Shown: positions 18,691-27,616 of the stretch, one piece after another
Layout of the letters: each line of letters opens with the position of its first letter
Numbering within the stretch: position 1 is the first letter of the stretch
Assembly: GCA_022825925.1 (NCBI GenBank)
Contig: JAJDVW010000016.1
Location: 62,001-126,000, forward strand
Direction of reading: 5' to 3'
Length of the DNA stretch: 64,000 bases
Source of the DNA: Pseudomonadales bacterium
GTDB lineage: Bacteria > Pseudomonadota > Gammaproteobacteria > Pseudomonadales > Azotimanducaceae
Made by a program: the position numbers and the translations under genes
The notes under the pieces: model-generated
The model's database searches: none
Seen by the model: only the letters and a program-made list of their open reading frames with translations
What the model was told of the DNA's origin: nothing

Positions 18691-18719
18691 GGCCCCGGGA
18701 CACCCGCGCCCCGGCGCCG

Positions 18720-19346
18720 TTACCCGCCGCTCAGGCCGCGGCGTACCGTGCGCAGTCGCTGTCCGACCGTGACGAACGTGAGTAGCGTGAGCAGATGGAC
18801 GGCGGCTTCCGGCAGGTGCAACGCGGTGCCGACGCCGAGGATGAGGACACGTTCGAAACGGGTGCACAGGCCGTCGCGGCACGGGATGCCCGCCGCCTCG
18901 GCGCGCGCCCGCACGTAGCTGGTCAGGTTCGCTCCCGTCAGGGCCAGGACGGTGGCGACGACGGCCAACGCAGCTCCCGTCCCGGCGAAGTAGGCGGCGA
19001 GTCCCGCGAAGGTCACGCCCTCTCCCACCCGATCCGCCGTGGAGTCGAGCACGCCCCCGAACGCGGAGGCACGCGCGCCGTCCCCGTGGCGGGCCAGCTC
19101 CCCGTCGAGGCCGTCCAGCGCGCTGCCGAGCAGGAACACGACTCCCCCGAGCGCGAGCCAGCCGAGGGCGATGCACACCGCCGCCGCCACGACGACGAGC
19201 AGGCCTGCGACCGTCACGTGATCGGGCCGCACGCCCCGCGCGGCGAGCCGGTCCACCGCGAACCGGGCCCGCTTGCGCAACGCGGTGTCGATGGCGGTGC
19301 GCGCACGATGCACCGCGCTCCCGTCTTCCGGTGGCGTGGAGGCCAT
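18720..19346 (-). CDS. CDP-alcohol phosphatidyltransferase family protein
   Basis: 208 residues with about five membrane helices. The signature DGxxAR-x8-G-x3-D-x3-D is visible as DGLDGELARHGDGARASAFGG followed by LDSTADR, preceded by VRPDHVTVAGLL. The family transfers a phosphoalcohol between CDP-activated lipid and an alcohol at the inner membrane (PgsA, CdsA-dependent PIS and similar). The spacing in the motif is one to two residues off canonical, so the exact substrate cannot be read. It is convergent with the THX gene. Confidence 0.87.
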   Translation of the reverse strand: MASTPPEDGSAVHRARTAIDTALRKRARFAVDRLAARGVRPDHVTVAGLLVVVAAAVCIALGWLALGGVVFLLGSALDGLDGELARHGDGARASAFGGVLDSTADRVGEGVTFAGLAAYFAGTGAALAVVATVLALTGANLTSYVRARAEAAGIPCRDGLCTRFERVLILGVGTALHLPEAAVHLLTLLTFVTVGQRLRTVRRGLSGG

Positions 19347-19423
19347 GGGACGCAGAATACACGCAGCGCAAGGCTTTGCGGCGCCGGCGCGCCGCGCGGC
19401 GTGAGCGCCCGTCGGGGCCGTGG

Positions 19424-19429
19424 TCTAAT
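19424..19429 (+). promoter_or_regulatory. Possible -10 element of the nitroreductase gene
   Basis: TCTAAT lies about 33 bases before the start codon and is followed by a good Shine-Dalgarno stretch, GGGAGAGAGG, just ahead of ATG 19462. No clear -35 is seen. Confidence 0.3.
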
Positions 19430-19461
19430 GTCCGTCAACCGACGAAACAAGGGAGAGAGGC

Positions 19462-20100
19462 ATGGCGCTGGACCGCGCGGTATGCGATGAACTGCTGTCG
19501 ACCACACGGGCGGTGCGCAAGCGGCTCGACCTCGCGCGCGCCGTGCCGCGGGCCGTGATCGAGGAGTGCATCGCGCTCTCGATGCAGGCCCCGACCGGTT
19601 CCAACAGCCAGGGATGGCGCTGGGTGGTCGTCGAAGACGCGGAGAAGCGCGGTGCGCTCGCGGACCTCTACCGGCGCGGGGGCGAAGCCTATCTCTCCTC
19701 GGCCGCCGAGCAGTCCGCGGAAGGCGAGGACGCGCAGACGCACCGGGTCTTCAGTTCGGCTCTGTACCTCATGGAGCACCTGCACGAGGTGCCCGTGCAC
19801 GTCGTCCCGTGCTTGGAGGGACGGCCGCCGGGCGACATGCCGGCGGCGATGATGGCGGGCCTGTTCGGCTCGATCTTCCCCGCGGTCTGGAGCTTCCAGT
19901 TGGCGCTGCGGGCGCGGGGCCTCGGCTCCTGCCTCACCACCCTGCACCTGGTCCACGAGGCGGAAGCCGCCGAGCTGCTGGGCATTCCGGACGACGTCAT
20001 GCAGGTGGCGCTGCTGCCGGTGGCGTTCACCGTGGGCACGGACTTCCGGCCCGCGGACCGTCCGCCGGCCTCGACGATCACGCACTGGAACGGCTGGTAG
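19462..20100 (+). CDS. Nitroreductase family protein
   Basis: 212 residues. The family FMN-binding start is TTRAVRKRLD followed by the helix with APTGSNSQGWRW; the C-terminus has LLPVAFTVGTDFRPADR. These FMN enzymes use NAD(P)H to reduce nitro compounds, quinones or related acceptors in the cytosol. Start ATG 19462 is supported by a strong GGGAGAGAGG ribosome binding site. It stands alone, convergent with a small unknown gene. Confidence 0.9.
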   Translation: MALDRAVCDELLSTTRAVRKRLDLARAVPRAVIEECIALSMQAPTGSNSQGWRWVVVEDAEKRGALADLYRRGGEAYLSSAAEQSAEGEDAQTHRVFSSALYLMEHLHEVPVHVVPCLEGRPPGDMPAAMMAGLFGSIFPAVWSFQLALRARGLGSCLTTLHLVHEAEAAELLGIPDDVMQVALLPVAFTVGTDFRPADRPPASTITHWNGW

Positions 20101-20110
20101 TTCCCGCGTC

Positions 20111-20383
20111 TCAGCGGCGGTGCAGCCGGCGCTCGATGTCCGCTTCGAACTCCGGATGGACGGCGGCGAGGGTCGCCAGGTCGAACTCCGGCGGGATGTT
20201 CACGGCCGGCTCCTGTTCGAGGAGGAATCGAAAGGCCTGCACCAGCACCCACTCGTGGGTGAACGCGCCCGCGGAGAGCTTCCGGTAGTAGTCGCCGTCC
20301 ATCCGTACGCGATGGACGCTGCGCGCCGCGTCGCCGACGACCACCTCGTACGTGTTGGCGTCCACCAGGGTCACGCCGATCAT
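20111..20383 (-). CDS. Small conserved-looking hypothetical protein
   Basis: 90 residues beginning MIGVTLVDANTYEVVV; the ATG overlaps the stop of the upstream glycosyltransferase (ATGA). No signal peptide or membrane segment. The pattern of a short beta-rich start, then a helix (THEWVLVQAFRFLLEQE) and an acidic end is not one I recognise. Coupled to the glycosyltransferase, so probably co-expressed. Confidence 0.6.
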   Translation of the reverse strand: MIGVTLVDANTYEVVVGDAARSVHRVRMDGDYYRKLSAGAFTHEWVLVQAFRFLLEQEPAVNIPPEFDLATLAAVHPEFEADIERRLHRR

Positions 20384-21123
20384 GGTTCCTCCGGGCCTCG
20401 AAGGACGGCCCGCGGGGCTCGCAGACGCAGTCTGGCGATCGTGGAAAGTATGCCGGCTCCCGCGCCGACGGCCCCCCGCAGCGTGCCGCTGATCTTCGAC
20501 TCCCCGATGCGCGCGCGCGTGTCCACGGGAACCTCGACGGTCGTGAGGCCCGCCTGGATCGCCTTGACCTGCATCTCCACTGTCCAGCCGAAGGCGAGGT
20601 CGGCCATGTCGAGCCGGGCAAGGGCCGGCGTACGAATCGCCCGGTAGGGGCCGAGGTCCGTCACGCGCTGCCCGAACAGCACGCGTATCAGGACCGCGGC
20701 CACGGCGTTGCCGAAGGTCTGGCTCCGGGTCAATGCGCCGGGTTCGCGGCGTCCGAGCGTGCGGGAGCCGATCGCGAGGTCCGCGCCGTCGGCCAGCGCG
20801 TCCAGCAGCCGCGGCGCTTCGCACGCATGGAACGCGTGATCGCCGTCGGTGAACAGCACGGCATCCACCGGGCGCAGCGCGGCGAGGGCGGCGAGGCAGG
20901 CGCTCCCGTACCCCGCCCGGGACTCGCGGACGATCCGCGCGCCCGCTTCGGTAGCGCGCCGCGCGGTCTGGTCCGTGGAGCCGTTGTCGCACACCACGAC
21001 GTCGTCGACGACGGGACCGTCGTCGGCGTTGCGCAACGCGCGCAGGTCCCCGACCACGCTGCCGATGGCGCTCTCCTCGTCGAGCGCGGGGATCACCACG
21101 CCAATGGTCATGTCTCGGTACAT
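20380..21123 (-). CDS. GT2 family glycosyltransferase (polyprenyl-phosphate type)
   Basis: 247 residues from the ATG at 21123; an internal ATG at 21111 (MTIGVVIPALDEE) is an equally good start. GT-A motifs are VVIPALDEESAIGSVV, VVVCDNGSTDQTA and the DxD-like FTDGDHAF; RIGESKISGT near the end is typical of dolichol- or undecaprenyl-phosphate sugar transferases. It likely moves a hexose from a nucleotide sugar to a lipid carrier at the membrane face. No C-terminal membrane helices, as in single-domain forms. Downstream of it lies the coupled 90-residue gene. Confidence 0.87.
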   Translation of the reverse strand: MYRDMTIGVVIPALDEESAIGSVVGDLRALRNADDGPVVDDVVVCDNGSTDQTARRATEAGARIVRESRAGYGSACLAALAALRPVDAVLFTDGDHAFHACEAPRLLDALADGADLAIGSRTLGRREPGALTRSQTFGNAVAAVLIRVLFGQRVTDLGPYRAIRTPALARLDMADLAFGWTVEMQVKAIQAGLTTVEVPVDTRARIGESKISGTLRGAVGAGAGILSTIARLRLRAPRAVLRGPEEP

Positions 21124-21317
21124 TGCGGGAACGGACTGGCTCGGGACCTGGTTTCCGGGGCGTGCGGCCGCGGGTCGGCGAGTATCGCAGGGAACCTCGA
21201 TTCTCCGATAGGGGCCGGCGCTCCGCCATAGCTCCGCCATCCGCCATCCCGCCGGTTGACTTGCAGCCTGTCCCCGACCACTATCCGGCGTCCCCGCCCG
21301 AGGCCGTGCGATCTCCG

Positions 21318-21620
21318 ATGGCCGAAACCTATCGCTGGACCAGGACCTTCTCCGAGGGCGCAACGTTCTCGGACGACCTCGGGTCTCTCGGGGTCTGGGT
21401 TGGGCCCAGGATCGGCGCTGCACGCCGGACTCATGGTCAGAAGGAGGACTATGTCCTGCGTCGGCTGTTGATCGCCTGGAAGCGCATCGGCTCGCTTCGG
21501 TTGCCGCTCACCGTGCAAGCGTCCGACCGGGTGGCCCCGGACTTCCTCCTCAGCGACGCCGATGGATGCCGCAGACTCGAGGTTACGGAAGCCGGCGCCC
21601 AGGCGCACCCCCAAACCGAC
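21318..21620 (+). pseudogene. Truncated plus-strand gene fragment (5' part)
   Basis: From ATG 21318 a coding-looking stretch reads MAETYRWTRTFSEGATF, later KEDYVLRRLLIAWKRIG and DRVAPDFLLSDADGCRRLEV. The PDF...LEVTEA pattern resembles proteins with a PD-(D/E)xK-like core. After about residue 95 the frame continues, but its product becomes Arg/Ser/Pro-rich and is the mirror image of the opposing fragment, so the 3' part of this gene appears to be lost. Part of a 920-base stretch (21124-22043) that holds no intact gene. Confidence 0.45.
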
Positions 21621-21661
21621 GAGAGGCGCATGACGGAAACGGCCCGAGAGGAGCGGGAGAC

Positions 21662-21916
21662 CTGGCTCGTCTCGCCGCAGAGCCGAAACAGGACGGCCCA
21701 CAGGAGCAGGCGACCGGCCGGCAGCGACTCGGGGCGGTCCCGAAAGGCGAGGAAGACGAGGAGCCAGGGCACCGTGACCCAGGCGAGCAGGCCGAAGAAC
21801 CCCGGCAGCCCGGCGCCGCCGGGAAAGTCGTGCGACGCCCACGCCAGGACGGCGTAGCCGACCAGCCCCGTGGCGCCGCCGAGGTCGACGATGGTGGCTG
21901 GGGACGGTCGGCGCAC
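21662..21916 (-). pseudogene. Truncated minus-strand membrane-protein fragment (5' part)
   Basis: From GTG 21916 the frame encodes about 85 residues with three hydrophobic helices, including GLVGYAVLAWASH, LLAWVTVPWLLVFLAF and RLLLWAVLFRL. This resembles the start of an integral-membrane glycosyltransferase. It then runs into low-complexity Ser/Arg sequence that is antisense to the plus-strand fragment. The two broken genes meet at about 21620-21665, which looks like a recombination or deletion scar. Confidence 0.4.
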
Positions 21917-22043
21917 GGTCAGAGAGGGCGTCGCTTGGTGCCTCTCAGTGGTGACCACGGATGTACCGCAGTTCGCCGGAGCGGCGACCACCCGCCGCCC
22001 TTCACGGGACGGCCGGCGGAAGAGACCGACGGACGACGGTCGG

Positions 22044-23780
22044 CTATGCCTGGCCGTGCCGCAGCAGGCGCCCCGGCGTGCGGCCGGTGCACTCGCCGTC
22101 CTCGAAGGTCGGCTCGCCGTTGACCAGGATCGCCCGGTATCCCTTGGCACGCTGCACGCGACGCCACTCGTTGGCCGGGAAGTCGTGTGCGATGTCGCCC
22201 ACCCAGCGCGGGGTGACCTCCAGCGCGTCGAGGTCGTAGACCACGATGTCGGCCGGGGCGCCCTCGCGCAGGAAGCCGCGGTCCCGGAAGCCCGCCGCGA
22301 AGGCGGGGAGGAAGCTCAGGCGGTAGTGCGCTTCCTCGAGCGACACCTTGCCCTCGTCGCGCACCATCCAGGCCAGGAAGTCCGTCGTGAAGGCGCCGCC
22401 CGTGAAGAACTTCGTGTGGGCGCCGCCGTCGGAGACGCCGGGGATCGAGTACGGCGCGGTGATCATCTCGGCGGTGTACTCGGCGTTCTGCCCGCGGTCG
22501 CGGCCGAGGAACTCGACCTTGAGGCCGCCTTCCACGGCGAGGTCGAGCATGGTGTCGATCGGGTGCTTGCCGCGCTCTTCCGCGAGCTGGCCGACCGTCT
22601 TGCCGACGTGGCACTCGAGTTCCGCGGCGTTCTCGCAGGTGTCGACCGATTGGATCACGAGCTCCTCGATCGGCCCGCCGAGCGCCTGGGTCCGGCCGAG
22701 TTTCTCGATGGCGGCATCGGTCTCGGCGCGGATGGCGGTGCGGATCTCCTCGTCCTGCATCTTCGCCATCTTTTCCTCGAACGTGCCGGTCGTGGCGCGG
22801 TTCCAGGCGGGGCTCGAGTCGTACAGGTTCCAGTGCTCGAGGGTGAACGCGAAGCCGGTCCGCATGGTGAAGCTCTGGCCGAATATGCGCAGGCCCTTCG
22901 CGTTCGCTTCATCGAGCCATTGCAGCCGGTCGCGGTGCACCTGGGGCTTCCTTGGCGCGACCGCGACCACGTTGTGCAGGATCGGCCGGCCACTGACCTC
23001 CGCCAGCTTCTCCTGGAACGCGAGGTCCTTCTCGAGGTCGCCCGTGAACTGCGTGATCTGGATGAACCCCTCGTCGCGTTCGGCGAGTACCTCGGCGAGG
23101 ACGAGGACATCCTCGTCGCACATGGTGTCGGTGACCATCGGCGTGCCGTCGAAGTCCGCCTGCACGGAGTGCTCCCCGAGACGCTGGACGGAGAAACCGC
23201 AGGCGCCGGCGTCCATCGCCTCGTGCAGGAGGGCCTTCATCTCGGCCTGCTCCTGCCGGGTCGCGGGCCGCGACTTGGCGGCCTCGAGGCCCATGACCCA
23301 GGTCATGAGAGGCGCGACGGGCATGTAGGTCAGGCAGTTGACGCCCTTCGGCATGCGTTCGAGGGACTTGAGCCATTCCGGGAACGTTACCCAGTCCCAG
23401 AGCATGCCCGCCTTCATGGAGTCGAAGGGGATCGCCTCGGTGCGCGACATGGTCAGCATCGCCCGGTCGCGGCCCTCTGGCGGCACCGGCGCGAACCCGA
23501 ACCCGCAGTTGCCGAGCACCACGGAGGTGACCCCGTGCCAGCCGGAGATCGTGCAGTACGGGTCCCACTGGATCTGTGCGTCGTAGTGCGTGTGCAGGTC
23601 CACGAACCCGGGAGCGACGATCAGCCCCTCGGCGTCGATCTCGCTAGCCGCCGGTCCGCGTGCGCGTCCACCGATCTGGGCGATGCGGCCGTCCTTGACC
23701 CAGAGGTCGCCCCTGAACCGTGGCACGCGCGTGCCGTCCACGATCGTCCCGTTCTTGATGCGCAGGTCGTATTGCGTCAT
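22044..23780 (-). CDS. D-aminoacylase/N-acyl-D-amino-acid deacylase family amidohydrolase
   Basis: 578 residues starting at MTQYDLRIKNGTIVDG; the GGGAGGGG eight bases before ATG 23780 decides this start. The amidohydrolase metal motif is PGFVDLHTHYDAQ near 63-75; further family blocks are GNCGFGFAPV, the Cys-containing loop of D-aminoacylases, and SDGGAHTKFF near the C-terminus (catalytic Asp). The enzyme likely deacylates N-acyl-D-amino acids or a related amide in the cytosol. No signal peptide. It is divergent from the small secreted protein gene. Confidence 0.9.
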   Translation of the reverse strand: MTQYDLRIKNGTIVDGTRVPRFRGDLWVKDGRIAQIGGRARGPAASEIDAEGLIVAPGFVDLHTHYDAQIQWDPYCTISGWHGVTSVVLGNCGFGFAPVPPEGRDRAMLTMSRTEAIPFDSMKAGMLWDWVTFPEWLKSLERMPKGVNCLTYMPVAPLMTWVMGLEAAKSRPATRQEQAEMKALLHEAMDAGACGFSVQRLGEHSVQADFDGTPMVTDTMCDEDVLVLAEVLAERDEGFIQITQFTGDLEKDLAFQEKLAEVSGRPILHNVVAVAPRKPQVHRDRLQWLDEANAKGLRIFGQSFTMRTGFAFTLEHWNLYDSSPAWNRATTGTFEEKMAKMQDEEIRTAIRAETDAAIEKLGRTQALGGPIEELVIQSVDTCENAAELECHVGKTVGQLAEERGKHPIDTMLDLAVEGGLKVEFLGRDRGQNAEYTAEMITAPYSIPGVSDGGAHTKFFTGGAFTTDFLAWMVRDEGKVSLEEAHYRLSFLPAFAAGFRDRGFLREGAPADIVVYDLDALEVTPRWVGDIAHDFPANEWRRVQRAKGYRAILVNGEPTFEDGECTGRTPGRLLRHGQA

Positions 23781-23917
23781 GGAAAACCCCTCCCCCACAT
23801 GAGGCGGATGCTGCGCCCTGCCGGATGGGTTGTCAAAGGCCGGCGGGACGCCGGGTCGAAGCTGATAAGGTATGCGCCGTTCTGTCTGGTGATGACCCGT
23901 ACCCGGAGGGTTCGACT

Positions 23918-24277
23918 ATGCGACGTTTGGTGAAGGGAGTGCTGGCCGGTCTGTGCATGCTGCCGCTCGCGGCCCTGGCGACCACGGCGGTCTTCAGCGC
24001 CAAGATCACGCGGACGCTGGCGTCCGACGAGAACGCGTTCGGCGGGTGCATGGTGCTGCTGGACAAGTCGCCCGTCAGCGAGGGACTGGACTGCACCGGG
24101 AGCTGGGTGACCTTCAGTTGCAGCGGGGAACACGTGAGCAAGTCGAGCGCGCTGCGGATGTTCGACTCCGCGCAGATGGCGTTCCTGATGGACCGCACGG
24201 TGCGGGTGACGGTGGACGACTCCCGCAAGCACAACCAACGCTGTCTCGTTACGCGCATCGACGTCCTGTCATCGTGA
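23918..24277 (+). CDS. Small exported cysteine-containing protein of unknown function
   Basis: 119 residues from ATG 23918, with GGAGGG eight bases upstream. A signal peptide (RRLVKGVLAGLCMLPLAALATTAVFSA) is followed by a ~90-residue mature part with four cysteines (GGCMV, GLDCTG, FSCSG, QRCLV), enough for two disulfides. I do not recognise the family. It ends 45 bases before an amidase gene on the same strand. Confidence 0.75.
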   Translation: MRRLVKGVLAGLCMLPLAALATTAVFSAKITRTLASDENAFGGCMVLLDKSPVSEGLDCTGSWVTFSCSGEHVSKSSALRMFDSAQMAFLMDRTVRVTVDDSRKHNQRCLVTRIDVLSS

Positions 24278-24322
24278 CGGCCTGCATTGAGGCGTTTCCG
24301 GGCGGCGGGTCGGAGGCCTGAC

Positions 24323-25717
24323 GTGCCCGGGTCGGACGAGTTGTGTTTTCGTTCCGCCGTCGAGTTGCGTCGGCTGATTGCCGACGGAGCGGTTTCCCCC
24401 CTGGAGGTGCTCGATGCCCACCTGGCGCGCATAGAACGCCATGACGGTCCCCTGAACGCCGTCGTCACGCGCTGCTTCGAGGACGCCCGGGAACGCGCTT
24501 CCGGCCACCTCGCGGGCCCCCTCGCCGGGCTGCCGATCGCGCACAAGGACCTCACCGCGACCGCGGGTCTCCGCACCACCTACGGGTCGCCGCTTTTCCG
24601 GGACCACGTTCCGGCCGAGGACTCCCTGCTCGTCGCGCGCATCAAGGCCGCCGGGGCGGTGACCATCGGCAAGACCAACGTGCCGGAGTTCGGGGCCGGG
24701 TCGCAGAGCTTCAACCGGGTCTTCGGCGCGACGCGCAATCCCTGGGACACCAGCCGTACCTGCGGCGGTAGCAGCGGGGGCGCGGCGGTGGCGCTCGCCG
24801 CCCGGTTCATGCCGATCGCGGACGGCAGCGACACGGGCGGCTCGCTGCGCAACCCGGCGGCGTTCTGCAACGTCGTCGGCTTCCGTCCCTCGCCGGGCCG
24901 CGTGCCCGGCGGCTGGCAGGAGCAGGGCGCGTGGTCGGACATCTCCACGTGTGGCCCGATGGCGCGCAACGTCGACGACCTCGCTCTCCTCTTCTCCGCC
25001 ATCGCGGGGCCGGACCGGCACGTGACGAACGCGCTTCCGGAGCCGGGCGTCGCGTTCCGGTCGGTGACGCCGGTCGACCTGAGATGCCTGCGGGTCGCCG
25101 TTTCCGAGAACTTCGGCGACCTGCCGGTCGCGGCGCCGATCCGGGAGACGATCCGGGGACTGGGAGACACCCTGGCCGACGCGGGGGCGGCCGTGACGGC
25201 GGCCGAGCCGGACCTCGCGGACGCGGACCGCATCTTCCACGTCCTGCGGGCCGCGCGGTTCCGCGCGCGGTTCGGACCGCTGCCCGCGGAGCAGAAGGCG
25301 GAACTCAAGGACACGATCCTCTGGAACGCGGCGGAGGGCGAGGCCCTGACCCAGGCGGACGAGGATTGGGTCGACGGGGCCAGATCGGCCCTGGTCGCGC
25401 GGGTGGCGGCGTTCTTCGACGACTTCGACGTCCTGATCGGCCCGACGACGCAGGTGCAGCCCTTCGACATCGATACGGACTGGGTGCGCGAGGTCGACGG
25501 AGTGGCCATGCGGACCTACATCGAGTGGATGCAGAGCTGCAGCCGGGTCACGGTGACGTGCTGCCCGGCGCTGTCGCTGCCGTGCGGCTTCGCGGAAGGG
25601 CTTCCGGTGGGCGCCCAACTGGTCGCGCCCATGCGCCGGGACGCCTTCCTGCTTTCGGTCGCGAAGGCGGTCGAGGAGGTTGCGGGGTCCGGCGACGCGG
25701 TGCCGGAGCTCGCCTGA
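24323..25717 (+). CDS. Amidase signature family enzyme
   Basis: 464 residues from GTG 24323; GGAGG six bases upstream supports it over an upstream TTG. The Ser-cisSer-Lys triad is complete: Lys in PIAHKDLTA, the cis-Ser in CGGSSGGAA and the nucleophile in GSDTGGSLRNPAAFC. Amidase-signature enzymes hydrolyse small amides, nitrile-derived amides or aryl amides; GatA is excluded as no gatB/gatC are nearby. Cytosolic, no signal peptide. Near the D-aminoacylase, consistent with amide nitrogen scavenging. Confidence 0.92.
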   Translation: MPGSDELCFRSAVELRRLIADGAVSPLEVLDAHLARIERHDGPLNAVVTRCFEDARERASGHLAGPLAGLPIAHKDLTATAGLRTTYGSPLFRDHVPAEDSLLVARIKAAGAVTIGKTNVPEFGAGSQSFNRVFGATRNPWDTSRTCGGSSGGAAVALAARFMPIADGSDTGGSLRNPAAFCNVVGFRPSPGRVPGGWQEQGAWSDISTCGPMARNVDDLALLFSAIAGPDRHVTNALPEPGVAFRSVTPVDLRCLRVAVSENFGDLPVAAPIRETIRGLGDTLADAGAAVTAAEPDLADADRIFHVLRAARFRARFGPLPAEQKAELKDTILWNAAEGEALTQADEDWVDGARSALVARVAAFFDDFDVLIGPTTQVQPFDIDTDWVREVDGVAMRTYIEWMQSCSRVTVTCCPALSLPCGFAEGLPVGAQLVAPMRRDAFLLSVAKAVEEVAGSGDAVPELA

Positions 25718-25721
25718 CAGG

Positions 25722-27599
25722 CTACCGGGGCGCGTACCAGATCGGCGAGGAGTACGCCCGCTCCTGGCTGACCATCCGGATGCCCTCGGGCAGCTCCTCG
25801 ATGCCGAAGAAACGCGCGTCGTACGCGGTCCAGCGCGGCGTCGGGATCTCGAGCACGCGCACGTAGTAGAAGGCGGGTCGTTCGGGGTCGAAGTCCGGGT
25901 CCGTCCACGTCACCCGCAGTTCGGGATCGCCGATGGCGTTCGTGTACGAGGCGGCCGCCACGTCGACCGTGGAACCGACGGGTGCCACCGTACCGTCTGC
26001 CTCCACCGTGCGCCCGTCGGCGAGCGCCACGTCGTGGACGCGTTCGCGGGTCGTTCCGTCGCCGGTCAGCCAGCCCTTCACGACCTGGATGCGGTCCAGG
26101 TTGGCCCCGTCGGGGTCCCGCCGGGCGGCGACCAGGAACGTCGGTGCGGCGGCGCCGGAGGCCGGGGGCAGGTCGGCCCCCATCGGCACGCCGCGGCGGT
26201 ACCCGGGCGACGCGACATCCGGCGCGAGGGCGTCCTTCGCGGCGAAAGCCCACCCGCCGAAGAAACGCAGGGTGATGCGCGGGCCCGTCGTGGCGTATAC
26301 CTCGCGGCGCTTCAGTGCGTCGAAGAGGGCCTCGCGCGTGTTCTCCCGCGCCCAGACGGCGGCGTACCCCGCCGCGCCGGTCTCCCAGTTCAGCGGCGTG
26401 TCCCAGTTCGGCACCATCGGGTCCGAGATGCGCGTGGGGGAGGGGAACGTGATCGAGTACTTGCCCCAGAAGTTGTCGTTGTCGGCGGTCGCGAAGGACG
26501 AATGCGAGTCGGTGCTGCCGATGAGACCGTACCTGAAGGGGTTGATGCCGAGCAGGGCCTGCTGGGCGAGGCCCCGGCGCAGTGCGGACCGCGCGTACTC
26601 GCCGCGCTTGCGTTCGTCGAAGTCCGCGGTCTCCCAGTCCCAACAGCAGGGGTGGCTACCGGGCTCCATGGTGCCGCCCGCCCAGCTATTCCAGGTCTCG
26701 AAGTCGGCGAACTCGTCGGTGGGCGAAAGCACCGGATGGGCCTCGCTGTCGCCCTTGATCTGGGTCACCTCGTAGACAGGTTCGAAACGGCTCCGCAGCG
26801 CGGCGTACTCCGCGTCCTGCGGCGCGCCCCGCGAGTCCGTAAGCGCGAACATGGCCCCGTTGCTGGTGTTGCCGTTGTGCGGGATGGCGATGACCTGCCC
26901 CCCGGTCTCGGCTTCGTAGCGCGCCAGGAACGCCCACAGGTCTTCCGGGTGCCGGCTGTGGTAGGCGCTGAAGGGCAGGATCCGTCCCGTCCTGCCGGCG
27001 TCGTCGCGGAACAGCACCACGCGGTGGAGGTTGCCGAACACGCCCTCGACCGTGCCGACCGAAGTCCACTCGTAGCCGGAGAAGGCGGTGAACTCCCCCG
27101 GATCGTTGTACGCGTCCGCGTCCGCGATCACCGTGCTCCAAACCGAGCGGATGTAGTCGTCGCCCAGCGTGTGAGGAGCGAAGCGCAGGCGCCCCGCGTC
27201 GGGGTCCGCCTGGTGCGCCCGGAAGCGCTCCACCAGTTCCCTCCCGCCGGGCGCTTCGAGGAGGGCCGGGTCGCCCGGCCGAACGCTCGCCGCGACGCCG
27301 AGGTTTTCCGCATGGTCCGCGATCACGAGGAAGTCGAGCGGCTTGCGGATCCTGACCCGCATGCCGTTGTTGGCGGTGACGGTCTCGCCGCGGGCGAACC
27401 GGTAGGCGACGGTCGGACTGACGACGTTGAGTCCCATCAGGTTCGCGTCGCCGGTGGAGTAGCTGGTGTGCACGTGGGTGTCGCCCCAGTAGACGGTGGT
27501 GGGGTGTTCGCTGTCCGCGGGAGGGGAATAGGACTGCGCGCCCAAGGGGATGGCGGTGGCGAGCAGGACGGGGCCGGCGAATTGGGCGGAGCGGCACAT
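25722..27599 (-). CDS. DUF3604 family exported protein
   Basis: 625 residues from ATG 27599 with a signal peptide (SAQFAGPVLLATAIPLGAQS). The DUF3604 start, TTVYWGDTHVHTSYSTGDAN, contains a PHP-like DTHxH metal motif, followed by LDFLVIADHAENLG and, further on, GSTDSHSSF. It is predicted to bind metals and hydrolyse a phosphoester or similar bond in the periplasm, but no function is established. Full family length. Convergent with the amidase, four bases apart. Confidence 0.9.
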   Translation of the reverse strand: MCRSAQFAGPVLLATAIPLGAQSYSPPADSEHPTTVYWGDTHVHTSYSTGDANLMGLNVVSPTVAYRFARGETVTANNGMRVRIRKPLDFLVIADHAENLGVAASVRPGDPALLEAPGGRELVERFRAHQADPDAGRLRFAPHTLGDDYIRSVWSTVIADADAYNDPGEFTAFSGYEWTSVGTVEGVFGNLHRVVLFRDDAGRTGRILPFSAYHSRHPEDLWAFLARYEAETGGQVIAIPHNGNTSNGAMFALTDSRGAPQDAEYAALRSRFEPVYEVTQIKGDSEAHPVLSPTDEFADFETWNSWAGGTMEPGSHPCCWDWETADFDERKRGEYARSALRRGLAQQALLGINPFRYGLIGSTDSHSSFATADNDNFWGKYSITFPSPTRISDPMVPNWDTPLNWETGAAGYAAVWARENTREALFDALKRREVYATTGPRITLRFFGGWAFAAKDALAPDVASPGYRRGVPMGADLPPASGAAAPTFLVAARRDPDGANLDRIQVVKGWLTGDGTTRERVHDVALADGRTVEADGTVAPVGSTVDVAAASYTNAIGDPELRVTWTDPDFDPERPAFYYVRVLEIPTPRWTAYDARFFGIEELPEGIRMVSQERAYSSPIWYAPR

Positions 27600-27616
27600 G
27601 GCGTTGAGGTTTCCGG

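Noticed and set aside
24287-24322. Upstream start of the amidase gene at 24287
   Set aside because: The GTG at 24323 has a well-placed GGAGG, while the upstream TTG has no ribosome binding site.
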